A stretch of DNA of 21,742 bases from Verrucomicrobiota bacterium (GCA_013152075.1 JAADHD010000108.1:1-21742), one strand, 5' to 3'; positions 1 to 7,644 are shown, counted from the stretch's first letter. Notes: generated by a model from the letters alone, not told the origin. Translations and numbers: made by a program.

Positions 1-53
1 ACAATCCGAAAATCGGCTAAATAATTGATAGAGTTAAAAACGTAGTAAAACTG
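1..53. other. left-edge sequence, upstream gene not identifiable
   Basis: Only 53 bases precede the first gene. One frame reads TIRKSAK then TAA at 22-24, another reads NPKIG then TAA. Either could be the tail of an upstream gene, but the stretch is too short to tell. Nothing here recognisably matches the end of S19, the protein normally encoded just upstream of L22. Confidence 0.2.
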
Positions 54-893
54 ATGAACCTGAACAAGAACAGTCTGAGACACGAGCACGGCACCGCAAT
101 CGCGGTGAAAGTGATCGCTTGTGCCTGCGTCTGTATTCTAGGTTTGTGGGTGCCTGCTTCTGTTGAGGCTCAGGCCGCTTCGGCGACAACTGGGATCGAG
201 TTCCAAGAATTGAAAACAGCCCTGACGGTTTCGCAGAAACAGCTCAAGACTGAAAAGATCCGCTCAGCGGCACTGGACGATACACGTAAAGCGCTGGCAG
301 AAAGCCTGGCCGCCGCAAACTATGAGGCGCGGGGAGAACGGGCAGCGTATCAGGATCTGCTGATTAAAATGGAGGCAATGGGTGTGGATGTGCTGAATGT
401 GGATCCGAAGAGTTTGCAACAACGTCTTTTGAAAGCGGTTCGCACCACCGAGTTAGAGCGTCAGCAGAGTCAGAAGCTGGCGGCGCAACTACTGAAATTG
501 AGCGAAGCGGTTGTAAGTTATTTTCAGACGGTGGGAGGGGCGGCAAACGCTGACCCGAAGAGCCGGATGTTAGTGGAGTCCGAATTAAGGGCCGCTGATG
601 TGATTCTTGGTTTGAGTTTGCCGAAAGCCCGTAAATCCCCGGTGACGGTGTCCAATGGGAAAGTGGTGAGCATGGATTCTGAAATTGGTTTAATAGTTTT
701 GAATGTAGGGAGAAAAGGCGGGGTTCGCGTAGGAATGCCTTTGGAGATTTTACGCACCGATCGTCCGATAGGCACGGCCTTGGTGGTTGATGTGCGCGAT
801 TCGATTTGTGGAGCTGTTCTTAGTGAACTGGTTAGCGAAAATGATGATGTGAAAATTGGTGATCGGATAAAGCCGAAGCCGCAACAATTTTGA
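54..893 (+). CDS. secreted coiled-coil protein of unknown function
   Basis: I do not recognise this 279-residue protein as a named family. Residues 1-15 are polar and basic. A hydrophobic stretch at about 18-36 is followed by an Ala-rich VEAQA site near 37-41, typical of a Sec signal peptide, so it is probably periplasmic or outer-membrane facing. Residues 48-155 are rich in Gln, Lys, Leu and Ala with heptad-like spacing, suggesting a coiled coil. Residues about 200-275 have a beta-rich pattern with GLIVLNVGRKGGVRVGMPLE, followed by VVDVRDS and KIGDRI. This resembles the small beta-barrel modules at the C-termini of some envelope proteins. Its stop is only 19 bases before the rplV start, so it is probably co-transcribed with the ribosomal genes. 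No Shine-Dalgarno site precedes ATG 54. The function is unknown. Confidence 0.8.
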   Translation: MNLNKNSLRHEHGTAIAVKVIACACVCILGLWVPASVEAQAASATTGIEFQELKTALTVSQKQLKTEKIRSAALDDTRKALAESLAAANYEARGERAAYQDLLIKMEAMGVDVLNVDPKSLQQRLLKAVRTTELERQQSQKLAAQLLKLSEAVVSYFQTVGGAANADPKSRMLVESELRAADVILGLSLPKARKSPVTVSNGKVVSMDSEIGLIVLNVGRKGGVRVGMPLEILRTDRPIGTALVVDVRDSICGAVLSELVSENDDVKIGDRIKPKPQQF

Positions 894-912
894 ATTTAGC
901 ATAGTGGATTTA

Positions 913-1542
913 ATGGACGTTCGATCAACATATAAAGGAGCCCGTATATCAGCTCGTAAAGTACGTGATGTTACTCGTGAAATTCAGGGACTGCCAGTCT
1001 CTGCTGCACTGGACATTCTGACTTTTACACCGAGAAAAGCTGCTCGATTGGTAGCTAAAACAGTGAAAGCTGCGGTGGCTGATGCGGAAAACAACTTTGA
1101 GCTTTCAGTGGACAACCTTGTTATCAAGGAAGCGACTGCGGGTGAGGGGCCGACAATGAAGCGTTACATGCCTAGAGCAAGGGGCTCAGCATCGCCTATT
1201 CGCAAACGCACCAGCCGGATTAACATCGTTTTGACGGAGGATGCCGAGCTGATCGAGTCGCTGGCGGAAACTTCAGAGCGGAAAAGAAAGAAGAGCAGCG
1301 GGAAAAAAGCTGCGTCTAAAAAACCAGCAGCTAAAAAAGCAGAGAAGAAGACTGAGGCCAAGGAGGAATCCAAAGTTGCAGTAGCTGATGGTGAGAAAGA
1401 GGAAGCTGTTGAAGAAATAGTGGTCACCGAAGAGGTGAAAGAGGATAAAGTTGAGGAAGTGGCTGCTGATGCGGGCGCGGAAGAAGCTAAAGTAGATGAC
1501 TCTGCGAAAGAAGAGACTACTGAAGCGGAAGAGAAAAAGTAA
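913..1542 (+). CDS. rplV: 50S ribosomal protein L22 with long C-terminal tail
   Basis: L22 binds 23S rRNA and its loop lines the nascent-peptide tunnel. Residues 1-112 match the family: ARISARKVRDV, ALDILTFTPRKAA, EGPTMKRYMPRARG and SPIRKRTSRINIV. I chose ATG 913 over the in-frame GTG at 904, because from 913 the N-terminus aligns residue for residue in length with E. coli L22. Residues 113-209 are a tail absent from E. coli L22 (110 residues): first basic (KRKKSSGKKAASKKPAAKK), then strongly acidic (Glu, Val, Ala, Asp). It should be disordered and exposed near the tunnel exit. AATTTAG at 893-899 is the only leader motif; no Shine-Dalgarno site is visible. rpsC follows after 29 bases. Confidence 0.97.
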   Translation: MDVRSTYKGARISARKVRDVTREIQGLPVSAALDILTFTPRKAARLVAKTVKAAVADAENNFELSVDNLVIKEATAGEGPTMKRYMPRARGSASPIRKRTSRINIVLTEDAELIESLAETSERKRKKSSGKKAASKKPAAKKAEKKTEAKEESKVAVADGEKEEAVEEIVVTEEVKEDKVEEVAADAGAEEAKVDDSAKEETTEAEEKK

Positions 1543-1571
1543 TTTTAGTTTAAGAACGAGAGACAAGAATC

Positions 1572-2390
1572 ATGGGTAATAAAGTCAATCCAATTGGATT
1601 TCGCCTCGCAGTCAATAAAGACTGGCGTTCGAAATGGTATGCACCGAAAAAGGATTTCGCAGATGCTTTGCACAGCGATATTCAGATTCGTAGCTACCTT
1701 AAGGAGAAACTCCATTTCGCCGCTGTGTCAAAAATCTTGATCGAGCGAGCGTGGAACAGTGTCAGGGTAACTCTTTTCACTTCTCGTCCCGGACTCGTCA
1801 TTGGGCGTAAGGGTTCAGAAATCGAGCGCATGACTCAGGAGGTCTCCAAAATGTGTGGAGGCAGCCAGGTGAAAGTGGACATACAGGAAATCAAGCAGCC
1901 GGAAACGGATGCCCAGTTGGTCGCTGAATCAGTGGCGTTGCAGTTGGAACGACGTATTGCGTTCCGCCGAGCAATGAAAAGAGCTTTGCAGACTGCGATG
2001 GAATTTGGTGCTGAAGGAATTCGTTTGCGTTGTGCAGGACGTTTGGGCGGCGCTGATATTGCCCGCGCCGAATGGTATCACAAAGGCAGCGTGCCTTTGC
2101 ATACACTGCGAGTGCCGATTGATTATGGATTTACCGAAGCCAGAACAACTTGGGGAATTATTGGGGTGAAGTGCTGGATCAATAAAAAAGAAGAACTTGA
2201 AGCCAATGCCCAGAAACAAACCGGCGGACGTCCGGATCGTCGCGGAGGCGGTGGTCGTCCAGGTGGTGGGCCGGGAGGTCGTCCAGGTGGTGGCGGTCGC
2301 CCAGGTGGTGGACCAGGAGGTCGTCCAGGTGGTGGACCGGGAGGTCGTCCGGGTGGTGGGCCGGGAGGTCGTCCAGGCGGAGCCAGATAG
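1572..2390 (+). CDS. rpsC: 30S ribosomal protein S3 with Gly-Pro-Arg repeat tail
   Basis: S3 sits at the mRNA entry of the small subunit. The start MGNKVNPIGFRL and the KH-domain signature VIGRKGSEIERM (about residues 76-87) are standard, as is the C-terminal domain with IRLRCAGRLGGADIARAEW and GSVPLHTLRVPIDYG. The family core ends near residue 215. Residues 218-272 are an added tail built from GRPGGGPG units, encoded by an in-frame 24-bp tandem repeat. The protein is 272 residues against 233 in E. coli. The tail has many Arg in a Gly/Pro background, as in RGG-type RNA-binding regions, so RNA contact near the entry channel is possible but inferred. The leader carries AATTTTAG at 1541-1548, overlapping the rplV stop. 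Confidence 0.97.
   Translation: MGNKVNPIGFRLAVNKDWRSKWYAPKKDFADALHSDIQIRSYLKEKLHFAAVSKILIERAWNSVRVTLFTSRPGLVIGRKGSEIERMTQEVSKMCGGSQVKVDIQEIKQPETDAQLVAESVALQLERRIAFRRAMKRALQTAMEFGAEGIRLRCAGRLGGADIARAEWYHKGSVPLHTLRVPIDYGFTEARTTWGIIGVKCWINKKEELEANAQKQTGGRPDRRGGGGRPGGGPGGRPGGGGRPGGGPGGRPGGGPGGRPGGGPGGRPGGAR
2253..2379 (+). repeat. 24-bp tandem repeat coding for GRPGGGPG
   Basis: Units start at 2253, 2277, 2295, 2319, 2343 and 2367. The steps are 24, 18, 24, 24 and 24 bases, all multiples of three, so the S3 frame is kept. Consensus GGTCGTCCAGGTGGTGGRCC plus GGGA. Unit number should vary between strains by slippage. Confidence 0.9.
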
Positions 2391-2473
2391 AAAGTTTTTG
2401 TGCTGACTGAGTTCAGCAAAGAAAATTGTAATAGTAACAGTAGGATAAATTTTAGAAACGAAGGAATAGAGTT

Positions 2474-2884
2474 ATGCCTTTAATGCCGAAAAGAGTGAAG
2501 TATCGCAAGAGCCAGCGCGGAAGCCGTGCGGGTGATGCTCAGCGTGGAACGAAGGTGAGCTTTGGCGAGTTCGGCTTGCAATCTCTCGGACGTGAGTGGA
2601 TTACGAATCGACAGATCGAAGCTTGTCGTATTGCGATCAACCGTCACATGAAACGTAAGGGGAAGGTGTGGATTCGAGTATTTCCTCACAAACCCATTAC
2701 GCAGAGACCACCGGAAACTCGTATGGGTAAAGGTAAAGGTTCTCCAGAGCATTGGGTGGCCGTAGTGCGACCTGGAACTATGCTTTTCGAAGTGGGCGGA
2801 GTGCCGGAATCGTTGGCTAAAGAGGCTATGCGACTGGCGGCTAACAAGCTTGGAGTCAGAACCCGATTTGTGACCCGTGGATAA
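2474..2884 (+). CDS. rplP: 50S ribosomal protein L16
   Basis: L16 binds 23S rRNA near the A-site tRNA elbow and is added late in 50S assembly. The 136-residue product is full length (E. coli 136). Family blocks are PKRVKYRKSQRG, FGEFGLQSLGREWITNRQIEACRIAINRHMKRKGKVWIRVFPHKP, RMGKGKGSPEHWVAVVRPG and FEVGGV. ATG 2474 gives MPLMPKR. The internal ATG at 2483 would remove three residues and cannot be excluded. The 83-base gap after rpsC holds AATTTTAG at 2448-2455 and a weak GAAGGA about 10 bases before the start. Confidence 0.97.
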   Translation: MPLMPKRVKYRKSQRGSRAGDAQRGTKVSFGEFGLQSLGREWITNRQIEACRIAINRHMKRKGKVWIRVFPHKPITQRPPETRMGKGKGSPEHWVAVVRPGTMLFEVGGVPESLAKEAMRLAANKLGVRTRFVTRG

Positions 2885-2924
2885 TGAATGAAGCCGAGTA
2901 TGGTTTTAGTAGTCTTAAAAGAAG

Positions 2925-3167
2925 ATGAGTACAAAAATTAAAGACCTGAGAGAATTGAGCGTAGATGAGCTTGCAACCCGTCGTCGGGATCTCAAAGAAG
3001 AGAACCTGAGTTTGCGGGTGCAGCAGGAGTCTGGCCAGTTGGAGAATTCTGCTCGATTGCGTGATATCCGCCGTGGGGTGGCCAAAATAGAAACCATTCT
3101 TTCAGAGCGGAGATTGGTGGCAGTGAAAGAAACGCCTGTGGTGGCATCGGAAGCGGCTGCTGAGTAG
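2925..3167 (+). CDS. rpmC: 50S ribosomal protein L29
   Basis: L29 is a small helical-hairpin protein at the peptide-tunnel exit, near the site where SRP and trigger factor dock. The pattern MSTKIKDLRELSVDELATRRRDLKEENLSLRVQQESGQLENSARLRDIRR matches the family's two helices, with the conserved QLENSARLRDIRR at about residues 38-50. At 80 residues it is longer than E. coli L29 (63) because of a short Ala/Val/Glu tail. It follows rplP after 40 bases and uses ATG 2925. Confidence 0.93.
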   Translation: MSTKIKDLRELSVDELATRRRDLKEENLSLRVQQESGQLENSARLRDIRRGVAKIETILSERRLVAVKETPVVASEAAAE

Positions 3168-3245
3168 GGAAGTAAAAGAGAGAAATATTTAGATAACGAG
3201 CTGAAAAAAGCCATCGTTTGTCAGTAGTTAAAAATTTTAGCAGTC

Positions 3246-3521
3246 ATGAGTGATACAGAAAGCACGGAAACCCAAGATCGTAACTCGCGAAGAAGTCTCG
3301 TAGGCGTCGTCGTTTCGGACAAAATGCACAAGACGATCAAGGTCGAGTTAGTGCGTCGTGTTCCGCATCCGAAATTTGGCAAAATTGTGAAACGTTCGAC
3401 AACGGTGTTTGCTCACGATGAGAAGGAAGAAGCCAAGTTGGGAGACAAGGTGTCGGTGATGGAGACTCGCCCTGTCAGCAAGAGCAAATGCTGGCGATTG
3501 ATGGAAGTGTTGAGTCACTGA
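3246..3521 (+). CDS. rpsQ: 30S ribosomal protein S17
   Basis: S17 is an OB-fold protein binding the 5' domain of 16S rRNA early in assembly. LVGVVVSDKMHKTIKV (about residues 18-33), RRVPHPKFGKIVKRSTTVFAHDE and GDKVSVMETRPVSKSKCWRL are family signatures. The 91-residue product has about ten extra polar N-terminal residues compared with E. coli (84). The 78-base gap after rpmC contains no other gene. AATTTTAG ends at 3240, only five bases from the start. Confidence 0.96.
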   Translation: MSDTESTETQDRNSRRSLVGVVVSDKMHKTIKVELVRRVPHPKFGKIVKRSTTVFAHDEKEEAKLGDKVSVMETRPVSKSKCWRLMEVLSH

Positions 3522-3614
3522 CGGAGAATTTATAGATTTAGGAACTGAACAAAGTAAGATAGCCGGAGGATACAAGCCGAAGGCGATTAGAAATTTTAAA
3601 AAGGATATTGAGCG

Positions 3615-3980
3615 ATGATCCAAATGGAATCAAAGGTCCAGGTGGCCGATAATACCGGAGCCCGTATGGCAAAAATGATCGGAGTGATCGGCACACGCAG
3701 TAAAAGTGCGGGTATCGGTGATGTCATTACCGTGCACGTTCGTGAAGCCACGCCGACAGCAAATGTGAAAAAGGGAGAAGTGGTTCGCGCTGTAGTAGTG
3801 CGCACTGCGGCGCCCATCCGGAGAGCCGATGGTTCGGTGCTTCGTTTCGACAAAAATGCTATTGTGATCATCGATAAAGATAAGAACCCACAGGGGACTC
3901 GTATTTTTGGTCCGGTCGCGCGTGAATTGCGCGAGAAGAACTTTATGAAAATTGTATCCCTGGCTCCAGAAGTGCTATGA
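3615..3980 (+). CDS. rplN: 50S ribosomal protein L14
   Basis: L14 is a highly conserved beta-barrel protein at the subunit interface (bridge B8 region). The sequence MIQMESKVQVADNTGARM, then VKKGEVVRAVVVRT, RFDKNAIVIIDKDKNPQGTRIFGPVARELR and FMKIVSLAPEVL is textbook L14. At 121 residues it is the usual length. The 93-base gap before it has AATTTTAA at 3592-3599 and an AAGGAT 10 bases before ATG. It opens the spc-type section. Its stop overlaps the rplX start (ATGA, 3977-3980), implying translational coupling. Confidence 0.98.
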   Translation: MIQMESKVQVADNTGARMAKMIGVIGTRSKSAGIGDVITVHVREATPTANVKKGEVVRAVVVRTAAPIRRADGSVLRFDKNAIVIIDKDKNPQGTRIFGPVARELREKNFMKIVSLAPEVL

Positions 3981-4228
3981 ACAGGAACAAAATCAAAACA
4001 CACGTTAAACGTAATGACGAAGTCGAAGTGATTTCCGGTGCTCACATCGGTGCTCGCGGCAAGGTGTTGCAGGTGTTTCCTGAAAAGGGACATGTGCTCA
4101 TCGAAGGCGTTCGTCTTATTAAGAAAGCAACTCGTAAAAGTGAGGATCTTCCCGATGGAGGCATCATCGAACGCGAAGGTCCGATTCACATTTCTAATGT
4201 CAAACTCGTCAATAACGAGAGCAAGTAG
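3977..4228 (+). CDS. rplX: 50S ribosomal protein L24
   Basis: L24 is a KOW-domain assembly initiator at the tunnel exit. HVKRNDEVEVISGAHIGARGKVLQVFPEKGHVLIEGVRLIKKATR (about residues 9-53) is the KOW region, followed by DLPDGGIIEREGPIHISNVKLV. At 83 residues it is shorter than E. coli L24 (104), lacking the distal C-terminal part, which is seen in some bacterial L24 proteins. The ATGA overlap with rplN fixes the start. Confidence 0.96.
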   Translation: MNRNKIKTHVKRNDEVEVISGAHIGARGKVLQVFPEKGHVLIEGVRLIKKATRKSEDLPDGGIIEREGPIHISNVKLVNNESK

Positions 4229-4278
4229 AGTGGGTCGTTAGAAGAAAATTTTAAGGTAAACAGAGACAGTCAAGTATC

Positions 4279-4836
4279 ATGCAGCCGAATCTTTTAAAAA
4301 AATACAACGAAGAAGTCGTTCCGAAATTGAAGGAAGCGCTTGGTACTACAAATGTGCATCAGGTTCCTCGTTTGGAAAAAGTCGTTCTCAACAGTGGTTT
4401 TGGAAATGTGGATGACCGCAAGCAAGCCGCTGAAGATGTAGTGAACGATATGACTATCATCACAGGACAGCACCCGGTTTTGACGAAAGCCAAAAACAGC
4501 ATTTCGAATTTCAAGCTACGGGCGGGGGATGTGATTGGTGCTCGCGTGACTTTGCGGGGACGCATCATGTGGGAATTTCTTGACCGTTTGTTGAATGTCG
4601 CGATGCCGACTATTCGAGATTTTCGTGGGGTGCCCACCAAGAGTTTCGATGGCAATGGCAATTACACCCTTGGGGTGAATGACCAGACGATCTTCCCGGA
4701 GATTGAGCTCGATAAAATTAAACGAGCTGTTGGCTTTGATATCACGATTGTGACCACTGCCACTACAGACGAGGGAGCGAAAGTGCTTCTTGGAGAATTG
4801 GGTATGCCTTTCCGCAAGCCCGGTAGCTCATCTTGA
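4279..4836 (+). CDS. rplE: 50S ribosomal protein L5
   Basis: L5 binds 5S rRNA in the central protuberance. Recognisable blocks are LLKKYNEEVVPKLKEALG, VPRLEKVVLNSGFGN, TGQHPVLTKAKNSISNFKLR, GARVTLRGRIMWEFLDRLLNVAMPTIRDFRG and NYTLGVNDQTIFPEIELDKI. The length of 185 residues is normal (E. coli 179). Upstream AATTTTAA lies at 4247-4254. In most bacteria rpsN follows directly, but here only 46 non-coding bases separate rplE from rpsH. Confidence 0.98.
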   Translation: MQPNLLKKYNEEVVPKLKEALGTTNVHQVPRLEKVVLNSGFGNVDDRKQAAEDVVNDMTIITGQHPVLTKAKNSISNFKLRAGDVIGARVTLRGRIMWEFLDRLLNVAMPTIRDFRGVPTKSFDGNGNYTLGVNDQTIFPEIELDKIKRAVGFDITIVTTATTDEGAKVLLGELGMPFRKPGSSS

Positions 4837-4882
4837 ATTGGAAAATTATTAGATCATTTATTAAAGCTAACTAGAAAGTATT

Positions 4883-5281
4883 ATGGCCGTTCTCACAGAC
4901 CCAATTGCCGATTTTTTGACTCGGTTTAAAAACGCCACTCGTGCCCAGAAGACGGAGTTCAATGCTCCGTTTTCGAAAATCAAATCAGATATTGCGCGTA
5001 TTCTTCAGGAAGAGGGCTACATCTGGAGTTACGAAATTGATAGCGATGGCAAATACCCTGAAATTCGGGTGAAGCCAAAGTACGTTGACAATACTCCGGC
5101 ACTGACCGATTTGAAAAGGGTCAGCCGACCTGGTTTACGTCAGTATACGGGTGTTGGTGAAATGCCGCGTGTCCTCGGTGGGATGGGAATCTCCATCATC
5201 TCGACTTCAAAAGGAATCATGGCGGGCCATAAGGCAGCCAAAGAAAATCTCGGTGGCGAGGTATTGGCGCACGTCTGGTAG
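4883..5281 (+). CDS. rpsH: 30S ribosomal protein S8
   Basis: S8 binds helix 21 of 16S rRNA and in E. coli represses the spc operon. DPIADFLTRFKNATRAQK and the C-terminal GMGISIISTSKGIMAGHKAAKENLGGEVLAHVW are diagnostic. The 132 residues match the usual length. The leader contains TAACTAGAAA (4868-4877), also found in the rpsM leader. I saw no clear copy of the S8-binding rRNA mimic, but this cannot be excluded by eye. Confidence 0.97.
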   Translation: MAVLTDPIADFLTRFKNATRAQKTEFNAPFSKIKSDIARILQEEGYIWSYEIDSDGKYPEIRVKPKYVDNTPALTDLKRVSRPGLRQYTGVGEMPRVLGGMGISIISTSKGIMAGHKAAKENLGGEVLAHVW

Positions 5282-5322
5282 GCGCTTCTCGAATTTTACG
5301 AATTTTATAAACACAAACAGTC

Positions 5323-5859
5323 ATGTCGCGAATAGGGAATAAAATGATAAGCTTGCCTGAAAAGGTTTCGATTGCCGTGAGTGACGCTCATGTGAGTGTC
5401 GAAGGCCCGAAAGGCAAGCTGGAATGGGATCTGCCTGAGGGGATTGCACTGGAGCAGAATGACGGTGACGTGGTTCTGAAACGTGATAACGATCATCGCA
5501 AGGTGCGTGCGCTTCACGGTCTGGCACGCAGTTTGATAGCGAACATGGTGGAAGGAGTCTCTACAGGTTTTGTAAAGGAACTGGAGATTCAGGGAGTGGG
5601 TTTTCGTGCTGCGGTGAAGGGTGATAAACTGGACTTGAGCCTCGGGTTTTCACATCCCGTGGAGCATCCGATTCCGTCTGAACTGACGGTAACAGTCAAT
5701 GAGAACACCAAGATCAAGGTCGAAGGAATCGACAAGCAACAGGTGGGGCAGTTCGCTGCTCATGTTCGTGCCTATTATCCTCCAGAGCCTTATAAAGGTA
5801 AGGGTGTGAGATATGTGGGTGAATACGTGCGCCGTAAAGCCGGTAAGAGCGTGCAGTAG
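5323..5859 (+). CDS. rplF: 50S ribosomal protein L6
   Basis: L6 binds near the sarcin-ricin loop and contacts the factor-binding centre. MSRIGNKMISLPEKVSIAVSD is the family N-terminus. The second domain has the FVKELEIQGVGFRAAVKGDKLDLSLGFSHPV block and ends with EPYKGKGVRYVGEYVRRKAGKS. The 178 residues are standard (E. coli 177). The leader holds two AATTTTA copies (5292-5299 and 5301-5308) and no Shine-Dalgarno site. Confidence 0.98.
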   Translation: MSRIGNKMISLPEKVSIAVSDAHVSVEGPKGKLEWDLPEGIALEQNDGDVVLKRDNDHRKVRALHGLARSLIANMVEGVSTGFVKELEIQGVGFRAAVKGDKLDLSLGFSHPVEHPIPSELTVTVNENTKIKVEGIDKQQVGQFAAHVRAYYPPEPYKGKGVRYVGEYVRRKAGKSVQ

Positions 5860-5866
5860 TAATGCT

Positions 5867-5908
5867 TAGAATACAGGAGTTAGAAGCTAGAATTTAGGAG
5901 TAGAATAA
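5867..5908 (+). repeat. 21-bp imperfect tandem duplication in the rplR leader
   Basis: TAGAATACAGGAGTTAGAAGC (5867-5887) is followed directly by TAGAATTTAGGAGTAGAATAA (5888-5908). Each copy carries AGGAG, so the gap between rplF and rplR has two Shine-Dalgarno-like cores; the second lies about 14 bases before the rplR ATG. This looks like a small leader duplication. Confidence 0.7.
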
Positions 5909-5910
5909 TT

Positions 5911-6267
5911 ATGAGTCAGTTCAATCGACACAATGCCCGCAGAAGGATGCACAAACGCATTCGGCGGAAAGTTTCAGGGACCGCAGAGCGTCCTCGCTTG
6001 GCAGTGTATTTTTCTAACAAGAATGTCTACGCCCAATTGATAGATGATTCGGCCGGCAATACTTTGGCGGCGGCTTCGACTTGCGATAAAAAAGTGGGAA
6101 TAGCGGGATCTAGTGTCGCGTCGGCAACGAAAGTTGGTGAAGCGATAGCCGGGCAGGCTAAGGCGGCGAAAATTGATAATGTAGTTTTTGACCGCGGTGG
6201 TTTTGTTTATCACGGTAAAGTGAAAGCCTTGGCCGATGCGGCTCGTGAGGCAGGTTTGGGATTTTAA
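5911..6267 (+). CDS. rplR: 50S ribosomal protein L18
   Basis: L18 binds 5S rRNA together with L5. RRMHKRIRRKVSGTAERPRLAVYFSNKNVYAQLIDDSAGNTLAAAST is the conserved N-terminal and RNA-binding part, and FDRGGFVYHGKVKALADAAREAGLGF is the standard C-terminus. The 118 residues are full length (E. coli 117). AGGAG at 5896-5900 gives one of the few Shine-Dalgarno-like sites in the operon. Confidence 0.98.
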   Translation: MSQFNRHNARRRMHKRIRRKVSGTAERPRLAVYFSNKNVYAQLIDDSAGNTLAAASTCDKKVGIAGSSVASATKVGEAIAGQAKAAKIDNVVFDRGGFVYHGKVKALADAAREAGLGF

Positions 6268-6283
6268 TTTTAGTAAAAAGGTA

Positions 6284-7105
6284 ATGAGCGATAACGATAC
6301 CAATAAATCGGAGGAATCCGAAAAAGAAGTCAAAGCTGAAGTGGCAGAGACTCCGGCAGAGGCAAAACCAGCTGTAGAAGAGAAGGCTACAGCGGCGACT
6401 GAGGCTCCGGCAGAAAAGGAAGAGGCAAAAGCTACACCGGAGGTGAAAGCTGAGGCTTCTGCTGAAGAGAAAAAAGCCGAGACTCCCGCTGAAGAAAAAA
6501 AGGCGGAACCTGTGGCTGAAAAAGCCGACGGAAAAGATTCTGTAGAAACGGCACCAGTCACATCGGACGTGCTGAAAAAAGCTGAAGAAAAGCTTAAGGA
6601 ATTTGAAAAGAATGATGATGAAGAAGAAGAGTTGATGGAGAAGGTGGTCTTCATCAATCGTTGTGCCAAAGTAGTAAAAGGTGGCCGACGCTTCAGCTTC
6701 AGTGCATTGGTGGTCTGCGGTGATCAGAATGGCAAGGTGGGATATGGATTTGGCAAAGCCAACGAAGTGGCTGATTGCATTCGTAAGGGCAGTGAAATGT
6801 CGAAGAAGGCAATGGTGCCGGTGGCTTTGAAAGGCAATACGATTCCTCACGAGGTGATCGGAGAGTTTGGTGGCGGACGTGTTCTGCTTCGCCCGGCATC
6901 TCCCGGAACTGGAATCATCGCAGGTGGCGGAGTGCGTGCGGTGGTGGAAGCGGCGGGCATCAAGGATGTTCTGGCGAAATCAATGGGATCCAATAATCAT
7001 GCCAATGTCGTCAAAGCGACATTGAAAGCGCTGACGTCTTTGCGCACCAGAGAGCAGATTTATAAGCTGCGCGGGAAAAAGATGAAGGAAAAAGCTGCAC
7101 TTTAA
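6284..7105 (+). CDS. rpsE: 30S ribosomal protein S5 with acidic N-terminal extension
   Basis: S5 lies at the mRNA entry and affects decoding fidelity. The family core starts near residue 117: VVFINRCAKVVKGGRRFSF, GYGFGKANEVADCI, EFGGGRVLLRPASPGTGIIAGGGVRAVVEAAGI and LAKSMGSNNHANVVKAT. I chose ATG 6284, just after AATTTTAG (6266-6273). The upstream in-frame ATG at 6236 lies inside rplR. Residues 1-116 are an added Lys/Ala/Glu/Pro-rich region with imperfect AEEKKAE repeats. The whole is 273 residues against 167 in E. coli. The extension is expected to be disordered and negatively charged. No rpmD (L30) follows; rplO is next after 45 bases. Confidence 0.96.
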   Translation: MSDNDTNKSEESEKEVKAEVAETPAEAKPAVEEKATAATEAPAEKEEAKATPEVKAEASAEEKKAETPAEEKKAEPVAEKADGKDSVETAPVTSDVLKKAEEKLKEFEKNDDEEEELMEKVVFINRCAKVVKGGRRFSFSALVVCGDQNGKVGYGFGKANEVADCIRKGSEMSKKAMVPVALKGNTIPHEVIGEFGGGRVLLRPASPGTGIIAGGGVRAVVEAAGIKDVLAKSMGSNNHANVVKATLKALTSLRTREQIYKLRGKKMKEKAAL

Positions 7106-7150
7106 GAGCAGTCTGATTTTGAACTATAACGTTAGAGGAATTCGAGCATC

Positions 7151-7597
7151 ATGCGATTAAACGACTTAAAACCCAAGCACGGAACAAAACACCGTCGCAA
7201 ACGTCTTGGCTGTGGCGAAAGCTCAGGCAAAGGCAAGACTTCGGGAAAAGGCCACAAGGGACAAAAATCCCGTTCAGGGGCTTCAATCCGACCTGGTTTC
7301 GAAGGTGGGCAGATGCCTATTGCTCGTCGTTTGCCTAAAAAAGGATTCACCAATGGTCGCTTCAAGGAAGTGTATGCAGTGGTGAACGTATCCGATCTGG
7401 AAACTTTCTTTGAAGCTGGAGCCAATGTGGATGAAACATCCTTGCGTGCTACCGGTCTGGTAAAAGGGACTCAGGACGGCATCAAGATCCTCGGTGACGG
7501 AGAGCTCACAAAAAAGCTGAAAGTGCAGGCGGATAAAATTTCGGCGACTGCGCGTGAAAAAATTGAAAAAGCTGGCGGTGAAATTGTTGCGGCATAA
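7151..7597 (+). CDS. rplO: 50S ribosomal protein L15
   Basis: L15 is a late-assembly 50S protein with a long Gly/Lys/Arg-rich N-terminal arm. LNDLKPKHGTKHRRKRLGCGESSGKGKTSGKGHKGQKSRSG and GFEGGQMPIARRLPKKGFTN (residues about 49-68) are diagnostic. The C-terminal globular part ends in a Lys/Ala-rich helix. Length is 148 residues (E. coli 144). The gap to secY is 47 bases. Confidence 0.97.
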   Translation: MRLNDLKPKHGTKHRRKRLGCGESSGKGKTSGKGHKGQKSRSGASIRPGFEGGQMPIARRLPKKGFTNGRFKEVYAVVNVSDLETFFEAGANVDETSLRATGLVKGTQDGIKILGDGELTKKLKVQADKISATAREKIEKAGGEIVAA

Positions 7598-7644
7598 AAC
7601 CTCTCGGTGATTTGTTTTTTTGGTCTCTGACTTGAATAGCGAGC

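Noticed and set aside
904..912. GTG 904 as the L22 start
   Set aside because: ATG 913 reproduces the family N-terminus exactly and leaves more room after the preceding stop.
2197..2406. Alternative-frame ORF over the S3 repeat tail, and the antisense Pro-rich ORF at 2123-2419
   Set aside because: Both arise from the GC-rich in-frame repeat and have no start signals or family similarity.
5974..6850. Long antisense ORFs opposite rplR and rpsE
   Set aside because: They mirror the Lys/Ala/Glu-rich extension of S5, giving Ser/Phe-rich low-complexity translations. They are shadows.
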